This document shows, piece after piece, positions 1 through 5,448 of a stretch of 10,565 bases of DNA (its first letter is position 1; each line of letters starts with the position of its first letter). The notes under the pieces were generated by a model. The model was not told the DNA's origin. It saw only the letters and a program-made list of their open reading frames with translations, and searched no databases. The translations under genes and the position numbers were made by a program. The DNA is taken from contig CAKSHG010000058.1 in NCBI GenBank assembly GCA_934456315.1, positions 1 to 10,565 of the forward strand, read 5' to 3'. The stretch comes from an uncultured Oscillospiraceae bacterium. Its GTDB lineage: Bacteria > Bacillota > Clostridia > Oscillospirales > Ruminococcaceae.

Positions 1-203
1 GCGCGTATCTCCCGGGCAGTGCTGTCCAGCAGAGCCAGGAGCTCCTGCTCCTGCTGGTCGGAAAGCGCGTCCTGGTTGTCCTCAAGCGCGCCGAAGTAGC
101 CGTAGCCGCCGTCGGCGGAAGCCGCTGTGCTGAACGCTCCGGACATGACGAATATCACGGCGCAGGTCAGCAGCGGGAGCAGTCCTTTCAGTAACTTACG
201 CAA
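1..203 (-). CDS. TPM-domain-like exported protein, N-terminal fragment
   Basis: Only the first 67 residues are in the window; the gene continues past the left edge. The start is taken as TTG at 203, because an AGGGGG ribosome binding site (214-219) lies 8 nt upstream; an in-frame GTG at 212 is possible but sits too close to that site. The product begins with a textbook signal sequence: basic MRKLLKG, a hydrophobic core (about residues 8-25), then small residues (AASA) suitable for cleavage. Just after this comes an acidic stretch with the pattern D-x-x-x-x-L-S-D-x-x-E, which resembles the beginning of TPM (formerly DUF477) domains, extracytoplasmic domains found in Psb32- and YgcG-type proteins. 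The start overlaps the end of the zinc-ribbon gene by 8 bp, so the two are probably translationally coupled. The TPM call rests on a short stretch and is tentative; the exported nature is firmer. Confidence 0.6.
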   Translation of the reverse strand, partial: MRKLLKGLLPLLTCAVIFVMSGAFSTAASADGGYGYFGALEDNQDALSDQQEQELLALLDSTAREIR

Positions 204-1299
204 AAATGACACCCCCTAACAGCGAGAGCAGAGCCTCGAGAACAACGAAGATCCCCGCGCCGAACAGGAACTTTTTCAGCCTGCTCACCGGGAGCACTCC
301 GAAGCTCGACCCGGTCTGACCGTTCATAACGAACGGGTAATCCTTGCCCTTATAGGTGTAATTCAGGAACCACACCGGAAGCAGCCCGTAGACCGTCTGC
401 TGCGTGGCGAAATGCACATTGCTGCGCTTTTCCGTAACGGAGCTGTAGCCCGATATGTCGGCGCGGAGGACTTCTGCGGCTGCGGTATTGATCCGGCGGT
501 CGATGCTCTGAGCGGCTTCCTCGGCGGTGACGTCGTACTTTTCAGCTCCGCAGCCGGAAAGGTAGCTCATCGAAAACGGCTTGATACCGGAATAATCGAA
601 CGGCTCGATGCTTTCCATCAGGCTGTCGTCGATGCGCTTTGAGCCGTCGCAGGGGACCCTGACGAACGTCATGTCTGCGCGGCGGGTCACGCTGAACACC
701 TTGGTGTTAGTGTACCTCATATCTCCAACGCGCCAGGAATGCACCTTGTGACCCTCCGCTTCCATGGATGCGTCCACCCTGCCGCTTTTCAGCCAGTATG
801 GGACGTACAGCGGCGTGATGTTCTGTATCTGCGCTTCGCTGGTGAAGCCTTTCGGCAGCAGGAATTTTCCCTTGCAGTACGCTTTGAACGCCGATTCCGC
901 CTGCTCGCGGGTCTTGGTGAACGGGATTATCACGTTCGGCTTGAATTCGCCGGAGAGCCGTCCGGTAAGTATTACCGGCGTGTGGCAGAAGTGGCAGCGG
1001 GTGGAGGCGGTCAGGCTGTCGCAGATGACTCCCGCGCCGCAGTTCGGGCAGGTGTACAGCGCGGACGCGCCGGAGAACTCCTCCGCCTGCTGGTTGGATT
1101 CGTCCTGTGCGGCTTCCTGTTCCGCTTCGAGGTTCTCCTGGGAGAGCTCGAAGCCCTCGTTCTCGGCGAATCGCTTCTTGATGTCCTCCTCGGTGAATTC
1201 GCCGTCGCAGAAAAGGCACTTGAATTTACCGAGGGCGTTGTTGTATTCCAGCGCCGCATTGCAGTTAGGGCACTGGTATGTAACGGTTTTTATCTCCAT
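196..1299 (-). CDS. Double zinc-ribbon protein with C-terminal membrane anchor
   Basis: A 367-residue protein of unknown exact function. It has two treble-clef or TFIIB-like zinc ribbons: C10-x2-C13 with C28-x2-C31, and C84-x2-C87 with C102-x2-C105. They are joined by an acidic, Gln/Glu-rich linker (about 45-75). A conserved-looking middle region (about 110-335) starts with a P-F-x-K tract and contains repeated Tyr/Trp-rich strands. Lys-Lys then precedes one hydrophobic helix (about 344-366) that reaches the C-terminus, which predicts a tail-anchored protein with the zinc ribbons in the cytoplasm. Such proteins are commonly labelled TFIIB-type zinc-ribbon proteins in clostridial genomes, but this does not make it a transcription factor. 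The ATG has AGGAG 5 nt upstream. It lies 18 bp after the sirtuin gene and overlaps the start of the TPM-like gene, so the three probably share a transcript. No enzyme motif is visible. Confidence 0.8.
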   Translation of the reverse strand: MEIKTVTYQCPNCNAALEYNNALGKFKCLFCDGEFTEEDIKKRFAENEGFELSQENLEAEQEAAQDESNQQAEEFSGASALYTCPNCGAGVICDSLTASTRCHFCHTPVILTGRLSGEFKPNVIIPFTKTREQAESAFKAYCKGKFLLPKGFTSEAQIQNITPLYVPYWLKSGRVDASMEAEGHKVHSWRVGDMRYTNTKVFSVTRRADMTFVRVPCDGSKRIDDSLMESIEPFDYSGIKPFSMSYLSGCGAEKYDVTAEEAAQSIDRRINTAAAEVLRADISGYSSVTEKRSNVHFATQQTVYGLLPVWFLNYTYKGKDYPFVMNGQTGSSFGVLPVSRLKKFLFGAGIFVVLEALLSLLGGVIFA

Positions 1300-1317
1300 T
1301 TATGCTCCTATTAAGTG

Positions 1318-2028
1318 TCAGTTTACTGATATGGAACCGAGGGTTTCTCCGATACTGCCGTTGATGACGATATCGGCTTCGCTGTCGGCGGATGTCGGGG
1401 ATTTGTTGATGACCACAAGACGCCTGCCGTTGAAGAAGCGTATCAGTCCCGCCGCCGGCTGCACCGCAAGGGAGGTCCCTCCGATGATGAGCACGTCAGC
1501 TTCGGATATCGCGTTTATCGCGGCGTTGATGTCGGATTCATTCAGGGCTTCCTCGTACAGCACTACGTCGGGCTTCACGATACCTCCGCAGGGGCAGTGC
1601 GGCACTCCCTCGGTGGAGGTGATGAAATCCAGCCCGTAGGGCTTTCCGCACTTCATGCAGAAATTCCGGCGAACCGAGCCGTGCAGCTCTATCACGTTCC
1701 TGCTGCCCGCGTCGGAATGCAGCCCGTCGATGTTCTGCGTGACCACGGTGGAGAGCTTCCCGGCGCGCTCCAGCTCCGCGAGCTTGAGATGAGCCGCGTT
1801 TGGTTTGGCGGCTGGGTATATCATGCGGTCGCGGTAGAAACGGTAGAATTCTTCCGGATTCGTGGTGAAAAAGCTGTGGGAGATTATCTGCTCCGGCGGG
1901 AACTTGTATTTCTGGTTGTAAAGCCCGTCCTGCGAGCGGAAGTCGGGAATGCCGCTTTCGGTGGAAACTCCGGCGCCTCCGAAGAACACGATGCGCTTTC
2001 CCTCGTCGATTACGGATTGCAGGTCCAT
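1318..2028 (-). CDS. Sir2-family NAD-dependent protein deacylase
   Basis: A 236-residue bacterial sirtuin, which removes acyl groups from lysines using NAD and releases nicotinamide and O-acyl-ADP-ribose. All core motifs are present in order: the GAGVSTESGIPDFR NAD-binding signature (18-31), TQNIDGLH (97-104), the catalytic histidine in ELHGS (H116), the zinc module with C124-x2-C127 and C145-x-C147, KPDVVLYEE (152-160), GTSLAVQPAA and the late nucleotide-contacting V-I-N-K. The second cysteine pair is spaced C-x-C rather than the more usual C-x2-C. The start is ATG 2028, with AAGGAGG 7 nt upstream. An in-frame GTG at 2067 is excluded because it lies next to the -10 box, upstream of the expected transcript start. 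It is the first gene of the minus-strand unit and diverges from the pyrimidine operon. Whether it is a deacetylase or desuccinylase cannot be decided from the motifs I can see. Confidence 0.93.
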   Translation of the reverse strand: MDLQSVIDEGKRIVFFGGAGVSTESGIPDFRSQDGLYNQKYKFPPEQIISHSFFTTNPEEFYRFYRDRMIYPAAKPNAAHLKLAELERAGKLSTVVTQNIDGLHSDAGSRNVIELHGSVRRNFCMKCGKPYGLDFITSTEGVPHCPCGGIVKPDVVLYEEALNESDINAAINAISEADVLIIGGTSLAVQPAAGLIRFFNGRRLVVINKSPTSADSEADIVINGSIGETLGSISVN

Positions 2029-2067
2029 GTGAATGCCTCCTTGCGCGTTTGTATCGCTTTGATTCAC

Positions 2068-2096
2068 AGTATATCACATTTTGCACAATAATTCAA
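2068..2096 (-). promoter_or_regulatory. Sigma-A promoter of the sirtuin unit
   Basis: Read on the minus strand, TTGAAT (2091-2096) is followed after 17 bp by TATACT (2068-2073). Transcription should start near 2061, giving a leader of about 33 nt to the ATG at 2028 that includes the AAGGAGG site. This placement also rules out the upstream GTG at 2067 as a start codon. Confidence 0.75.
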
Positions 2097-2119
2097 TATA
2101 CGCGGGGAATTAAATTTAC

Positions 2120-2135
2120 TTTCCCTGCCGGGAAA
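2120..2135. promoter_or_regulatory. Palindrome between divergent promoters, possible operator
   Basis: A perfect 6-bp inverted repeat, TTTCCC-N4-GGGAAA, lies 6 bp upstream of the -35 box of the pyr promoter and 23 bp upstream of the -35 box of the sirtuin promoter. The position suits a dimeric DNA-binding regulator acting on one or both promoters. I cannot assign it to a known regulator; a chance palindrome is possible. Confidence 0.35.
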
Positions 2136-2141
2136 ATCCTA

Positions 2142-2170
2142 TTGACAAATCAGACGAAGTAGTATATAAT
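2142..2170 (+). promoter_or_regulatory. Consensus sigma-A promoter of the pyr operon
   Basis: TTGACA (2142-2147) and TATAAT (2165-2170) match the consensus at all twelve positions with the ideal 17-bp spacer. The transcript should start at about 2177-2178. A promoter this strong without an obvious repressor site in its core fits control after initiation, through the attenuator in the leader. Confidence 0.92.
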
Positions 2171-2183
2171 AACTAGTAACGAT

Positions 2184-2198
2184 GGAGCTGAAGGCTCC
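2184..2198 (+). promoter_or_regulatory. 5'-terminal hairpin of the pyr leader
   Basis: GGAGCT (2184-2189) pairs with GGCTCC (2193-2198) around a GAA loop, giving six pairs including one U-G. It begins about 7 nt from the predicted transcript start. It could protect the 5' end or help fold the leader; no specific role is shown by the sequence. Confidence 0.5.
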
Positions 2199-2231
2199 GG
2201 ATATAACAGCAGAATTCGATGGCTTTTAAGG

Positions 2232-2247
2232 CGGCACCGTGATGCCG
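2232..2247 (+). promoter_or_regulatory. Candidate PyrR-binding hairpin (anti-antiterminator)
   Basis: CGGCA (2232-2236) pairs with TGCCG (2243-2247) and presents the hexaloop CCGTGA (2237-2242). This fits CNGNGA, the loop of the Bacillus PyrR-binding consensus ARUCCNGNGAGGYU. The flanking stem bases differ from that consensus but still pair. CTT (2223-2225) can pair with AAG (2250-2252) below an asymmetric purine-rich internal loop, as in known PyrR sites. The 3' strand shares 2246-2247 with the antiterminator, and the lower stem shares more, so the two folds exclude each other. Binding of UMP-loaded PyrR here would favour termination. Confidence 0.65.
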
Positions 2248-2327
2248 GCAAGGTTGTGAGTTCGTATGGGGAGCGCTGCACCATGACGGGAGCAGTGCAT
2301 TTTGTACACATTCATTGCAGCCTGCCG
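2246..2327 (+). promoter_or_regulatory. Antiterminator structure of the pyr leader
   Basis: The segment 2246-2259 (CGGCAAGGTTGTGA) can pair with 2315-2327, giving about 13 pairs with one bulged A (2251) and three G-U pairs. The 3' strand includes nearly the whole 5' arm of the terminator (2320-2327), so forming this helix prevents termination. The enclosed region contains a second hairpin (2273-2298) that brings the two strands together. This is the default fold expected when PyrR is not bound. Confidence 0.65.
2273..2298 (+). promoter_or_regulatory. Internal leader hairpin
   Basis: GCGCTGC (2273-2279) pairs with GCAGTGC (2292-2298), seven pairs with one G-U, around a 12-nt loop. It sits inside the loop of the antiterminator and is compatible with it. 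The loop does not carry the CNGNGA motif, so it is not a second PyrR site of the usual kind. Confidence 0.5.
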
Positions 2328-2346
2328 CGAATACGGCGGGCTTTTT
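2319..2346 (+). terminator. Intrinsic terminator (attenuator) before pyrR
   Basis: GCCTGCCG (2320-2327) pairs with CGGCGGGC (2334-2341), eight pairs with one U-G, around a 6-nt loop, and is followed at once by five T (2342-2346). A2319 can extend the stem. It ends 27 nt before the pyrR start codon. Its 5' arm is shared with the antiterminator, which identifies it as a conditional terminator rather than the end of an upstream gene. Confidence 0.85.
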
Positions 2347-2373
2347 GTGTGTATCGGGAAGGTAGTGATAGCA

Positions 2374-2931
2374 GTGTGTACCGTTGAGGGACTTATCCAG
2401 AAAGCGGAAATAATGGACGAAAGCTCGATGGCGAGGGCAGTCACCCGTATTTCGTTCGAGATGATCGAACGCAATAAGGGAACTGATGGTCTTTGCCTTA
2501 TCGGGCTTTTTTCGCGCGGGGCGGTCCTCGCGAAGCGCATCGCCGCGAAGCTTTCCGAGATAGACGGCAAGGAGATACCGGTGGGTCTGCTGGATATCAC
2601 GCCGTTCCGCGACGACAAACCCCGCGGAAGCTCACCGGACAGCAGCGAGATACCGTTCGATATAACGAACAGGCGCGTGATAATCGTAGACGACGTTATC
2701 TTTACCGGACGCACCGCCAGGGCGGCGATAGACGGGATAATGTCCCGTGGACGCCCGGAGCTGATACAGCTCGCGGCGCTGGTCGACAGGGGTCACAGGG
2801 AGCTGCCGATACGCGCGGACTACATCGGGAAGAATCTCCCGACTTCCCGCGAGGAGACCGTCAAGGTGCTCGTCAGGGAGCTGGACGGCTGCGATAAAGT
2901 TGTGATATACACACGATGTCCCGAAAAGTAA
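2374..2931 (+). CDS. pyrR: PyrR, pyr operon attenuation regulator / UPRTase-like
   Basis: A 185-residue RNA-binding regulator of the phosphoribosyltransferase fold, close in length to Bacillus PyrR (181). In that family UMP/UTP-bound PyrR binds leader RNA and promotes termination, while PRPP opposes it; many members also have uracil phosphoribosyltransferase activity. Visible landmarks are EMIERNKG (29-36), LFSRGAVLAKR (45-55), LLDITPFRDD (72-81), the PRPP-binding loop VIIVDDVIFTGRT (102-114) and DRGHRELPIRADYIGKN (138-154). The start is judged to be GTG 2374, because AAGG at 2359-2362 lines up with the anti-Shine-Dalgarno at good spacing and the start must follow the attenuator. An upstream TTG (2302) would place the terminator inside the gene, and ATG 2413 would remove the conserved QKAEI segment. 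It is the first gene of the operon, directly after its own target RNA. Confidence 0.95.
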   Translation: MCTVEGLIQKAEIMDESSMARAVTRISFEMIERNKGTDGLCLIGLFSRGAVLAKRIAAKLSEIDGKEIPVGLLDITPFRDDKPRGSSPDSSEIPFDITNRRVIIVDDVIFTGRTARAAIDGIMSRGRPELIQLAALVDRGHRELPIRADYIGKNLPTSREETVKVLVRELDGCDKVVIYTRCPEK

Positions 2932-2940
2932 CGGGATTTT
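2919..2940 (+). other. Short hairpin with T-run at the pyrR end
   Basis: TCCCG (2919-2923) and CGGGA (2932-2936) pair around the pyrR stop codon and are followed by TTTT. The stem is only five pairs and the T-run is short, so it is at most a weak terminator or an mRNA-processing structure between pyrR and pyrC. Confidence 0.35.
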
Positions 2941-2981
2941 GAAAGGTGACCATAATACGAACCAGAAACAAGGAGGGCAGA

Positions 2982-4259
2982 ATGGATCTTTTACTGAAAA
3001 ACGGCTATGTGGTGGACAGTGCCAGCGGATTTGAGGGAAAAACGGATATCCTGATCCACGACAACCTGATCCGCGAGGTAGGGGAAAACATTTCCGCACC
3101 GGACGCGCATGTCGTGGACTGCGCCGGGCTGACGGTCATTCCGGGAATATGCGATATGCACGTTCATTTCCGCGATCCGGGTCAGACTCACAAGGAGGAT
3201 ATCATCACCGGCGGCAATGCGGCGGCCGCGGGCGGAGTTACCGCGGTAGCATGCATGCCGAACACCAATCCGACCATCGACAACGCGGAAACAGTGCGGT
3301 ATATCATCGAAAAGGCGAAGAACGCCAAGACCCGCGTTTACCCGGTGGGAAGCATCACCAAGGGACTCGGCGGCGTCGAGATGTGCGATTTTGAGGAGCT
3401 TCACAAGGCGGGCTGCGTTGCGGTTTCCGACGACGGCAGACCCGTGAAGAACGCCCGCATAATGGCGGAGGCTATGGTAAAGGCGCACTACGCCGGAATG
3501 AAGGTCATCTCCCACTGCGAGGACCTGGATATCGTCAACGGCGGTATCATGAACTGCGGCGAGGTTTCCAGGGAGCTTGGAGTAAAGGGTATCCATCGCC
3601 TTAGCGAGGACATAATAACCGAGCGCGAGATAACGCTCGCGGCTGACCTCGAGGTGCCGATACACATCGCGCACGTTTCCACCGCGCAGAGCATGCAGAA
3701 TATCCGCACGGCGGCACGCTTCGGAACAATGGTCACCTGCGAAACCGCCCCGCATTACTTCATGCTGACCGACGAGCTGCTGCGCAGCCGCGACGCGGAC
3801 TACAGAATGAATCCTCCGCTGCGTACTCCGGCTGACGTCCAGGCGATAACCGAGGGCGTTATCGACGGCACGATAGACTGCATAATCACCGACCACGCTC
3901 CCCATGCGCCGGAGGAAAAGGCGGATTTCGAAAAGGCTCCCAACGGCGTAGTGGGACTGGAAACGTCGCTTGCGGCGACTCTGACCGCGCTGTACCACAC
4001 CGGAAAGATATCGCTCCAGCGCATAGTCACGCTGATGTGCGTGAATCCGAGGCGTATCCTGTCGATACCCGGCGGCTCCCTGAAGCCCGGAGATATCGCT
4101 GATATATGCATTTTCGACCCCAACGAGGAGTGGGTGGTAGACCCGGCAAAGCTCCACTCGAAATCTAAGAACACCTGCTTCAAGGGAATGACCCTCAAGG
4201 GCAGGGTAAAGTACACAGTATTAGACGGAAAAGTAGTCTATACCGACGGTATCGACTAA
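2982..4259 (+). CDS. pyrC: Dihydroorotase (class I)
   Basis: A 425-residue amidohydrolase that cyclises N-carbamoyl-aspartate to dihydroorotate, the third step of UMP synthesis. The length and motifs match the Bacillus type. The metal and catalytic residues are all present: H60-x-H62 in the MHVHFRDPG signature, D151 in SDDG, H178 in SHCED, H231 in HVST and the catalytic D304 in TDHAPH. Substrate-contacting residues are likely R64 and N94, with R275-M-N-P-P-L-R further on. The start is ATG 2982, with AAGGAGG 5 nt upstream; the in-frame GTG at 2946 has no such support. It follows pyrR after 50 bp. pyrB, often found next to pyrC, is not present here, so the aspartate transcarbamoylase must be encoded elsewhere. 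Confidence 0.97.
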   Translation: MDLLLKNGYVVDSASGFEGKTDILIHDNLIREVGENISAPDAHVVDCAGLTVIPGICDMHVHFRDPGQTHKEDIITGGNAAAAGGVTAVACMPNTNPTIDNAETVRYIIEKAKNAKTRVYPVGSITKGLGGVEMCDFEELHKAGCVAVSDDGRPVKNARIMAEAMVKAHYAGMKVISHCEDLDIVNGGIMNCGEVSRELGVKGIHRLSEDIITEREITLAADLEVPIHIAHVSTAQSMQNIRTAARFGTMVTCETAPHYFMLTDELLRSRDADYRMNPPLRTPADVQAITEGVIDGTIDCIITDHAPHAPEEKADFEKAPNGVVGLETSLAATLTALYHTGKISLQRIVTLMCVNPRRILSIPGGSLKPGDIADICIFDPNEEWVVDPAKLHSKSKNTCFKGMTLKGRVKYTVLDGKVVYTDGID

Positions 4260-4279
4260 GTATAGAAAGGAAGAAACAC

Positions 4280-5215
4280 ATGTCACTCGACAGACTCATC
4301 GAAAAGATCGAAAAGACCCAGAACCCCTCCGTTGCAGGTCTTGACCCCAAGCTTGCCTACGTTCCGGAGTACATCAAGGAGAAGTGCTTCGAGAAGTACG
4401 GCGAAACGCTCAAGGGCGCAGCAAAGGCTCTGCTGGAGTTCAACAAGGGGCTCATCGACGCGCTGTACGACATCGTTCCCGCAGTAAAGCCCCAGGCGGC
4501 TTACTACGAGATGTACGGCCCGGCAGGCGTAAAGACCCTCTACAAGACCCAGGAGTACGCGCGCAGCAAGGGTATGTACGTCATCACCGACGGCAAGCGC
4601 AATGACATCGGCACTACAATGGAAGCCTACGCAGCGGCGCACCTCGGTAAGGTACAGGTAGGCAGCCAGACCTATGAGCCGTTCCTCGGCGACGCCCTGA
4701 CCGTCAACGGCTACCTCGGAAGCGACGGCATCAAGCCGCTGCTCGCCACCTGCCGCGACAACGACAAGGGAATTTTCGTTCTGGTAAAGACTTCTAATCC
4801 CAGCTCCGGCGAGCTTCAGGACAAGAAGATCGACGGCATGACTATCTATGAAACCATGGGTCACATGTGCGAGAAGTGGGGCGAGGATCTTCCCGGCGTT
4901 TACGGCTACTCCGGCGTCGGCGCCGTAGTTGGCGCAACATACCCTGAACAGCTCAAGTACCTCCGCGATGTTCTCCCGACCACGTTCTTCCTTATCCCGG
5001 GCTACGGCGCGCAGGGCGCAGGCGCTAAGGATATCGCGGGTGCGTTCGACAAGAACGGTCTGGGCGGTATCGTCAACAGCTCCAGAGGTATCATGTGCGC
5101 TTACCAGAAGGAAAAGTGCGACGAGCACGAGTACGCAGAGGCAGCACGCCGCGAAGCTATCCGCATGAGAGATGAGATCATGGGTATAGTAGGAAAGATC
5201 GTAATCACTAAGTGA
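4280..5215 (+). CDS. pyrF: Orotidine-5'-phosphate decarboxylase, long (subfamily 2) form
   Basis: A 311-residue enzyme that decarboxylates OMP to UMP, the last step of the pathway. The catalytic array D-x-K-x2-D is seen as D104-G-K106-R-N-D109, with D22 (AGLDP) and K70 (AVKPQ) as further conserved active-site residues. The late phosphate-binding segment shows as PGYGAQG and then NSSRGI. The length exceeds the roughly 230-240 residues of the short bacterial enzyme and matches the longer subfamily 2, common in clostridia and actinobacteria. The start ATG follows AAAGGA at about 9 nt. It is 20 bp after pyrC and is followed by an unusually long 233-bp gap that contains the inverted-repeat element. 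Confidence 0.96.
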   Translation: MSLDRLIEKIEKTQNPSVAGLDPKLAYVPEYIKEKCFEKYGETLKGAAKALLEFNKGLIDALYDIVPAVKPQAAYYEMYGPAGVKTLYKTQEYARSKGMYVITDGKRNDIGTTMEAYAAAHLGKVQVGSQTYEPFLGDALTVNGYLGSDGIKPLLATCRDNDKGIFVLVKTSNPSSGELQDKKIDGMTIYETMGHMCEKWGEDLPGVYGYSGVGAVVGATYPEQLKYLRDVLPTTFFLIPGYGAQGAGAKDIAGAFDKNGLGGIVNSSRGIMCAYQKEKCDEHEYAEAARREAIRMRDEIMGIVGKIVITK

Positions 5216-5245
5216 TCCGGCTGTTAAGCTGAAACAGTCAAATTA

Positions 5246-5382
5246 AAATTCGGAATACGGAATGCGTAATTCGGAATTTCGGTGCCGCTTTCGCGGCGGT
5301 TATCCGACCGTATCGAGTTTTAATAACGTCCTGCGAAGCAGGACACCATAATTCCGAATTCTGAATTAAGAATTCCGAATTT
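5246..5382. repeat. MITE-like imperfect inverted-repeat element
   Basis: The 233-bp gap between pyrF and carA is mostly filled by a non-coding element. Its ends, 5246-5278 and 5350-5382, are inverted copies of each other with about 27 of 33 positions matching, and are built from ATTCGGAAT-type subrepeats. Inside lie two hairpins: GCCGC-TTTC-GCGGC (5284-5297) and a perfect GTCCTGC-GAA-GCAGGAC (5328-5344). TTAA occurs at both borders (5243-5246 and 5381-5384) and could be a target duplication, but it overlaps the repeats so this is uncertain. There is no open reading frame for a transposase. In RNA the whole would fold into a long stem with two arms. Copy number cannot be judged from one window. 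Confidence 0.75.
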
Positions 5383-5395
5383 AAAAACGTCCCGT

Positions 5396-5424
5396 GTTAC
5401 ATTCACAGATATAAATTATATACA
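5396..5424 (+). promoter_or_regulatory. Possible weak promoter ahead of carA
   Basis: GTTACA (5396-5401) and TATACA (5419-5424), each matching the consensus at four of six positions, are separated by 17 bp in an AT-rich stretch just after the repeat element. It could supply carAB independently of the pyr leader. The match is modest and the AT-rich context makes chance hits likely. Confidence 0.3.
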
Positions 5425-5448
5425 TGGTAAGTACATGGAGGAGAAGAA

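Noticed and set aside
2029..2067. Longer sirtuin starting at GTG 2067.
   Set aside because: The codon abuts the -10 box and would lie upstream of the transcript start, whereas ATG 2028 has an AAGGAGG site at ideal spacing and begins at the family's usual N-terminus.
2182..2229. A 15-codon open frame (ATG 2182 to TAA 2227) at the 5' end of the leader, considered as a leader peptide.
   Set aside because: It has no ribosome binding site and starts about 5 nt from the transcript start; it contains no run of regulatory codons. The RNA switch explains the leader without it.
2302..2373. Longer PyrR starting at TTG 2302.
   Set aside because: The extension would translate through the intrinsic terminator and adds residues that are absent from PyrR proteins.
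2946..2981. Longer PyrC starting at GTG 2946.
   Set aside because: ATG 2982 has AAGGAGG 5 nt upstream and gives the normal N-terminus; the extension would contain that ribosome binding site as coding sequence.
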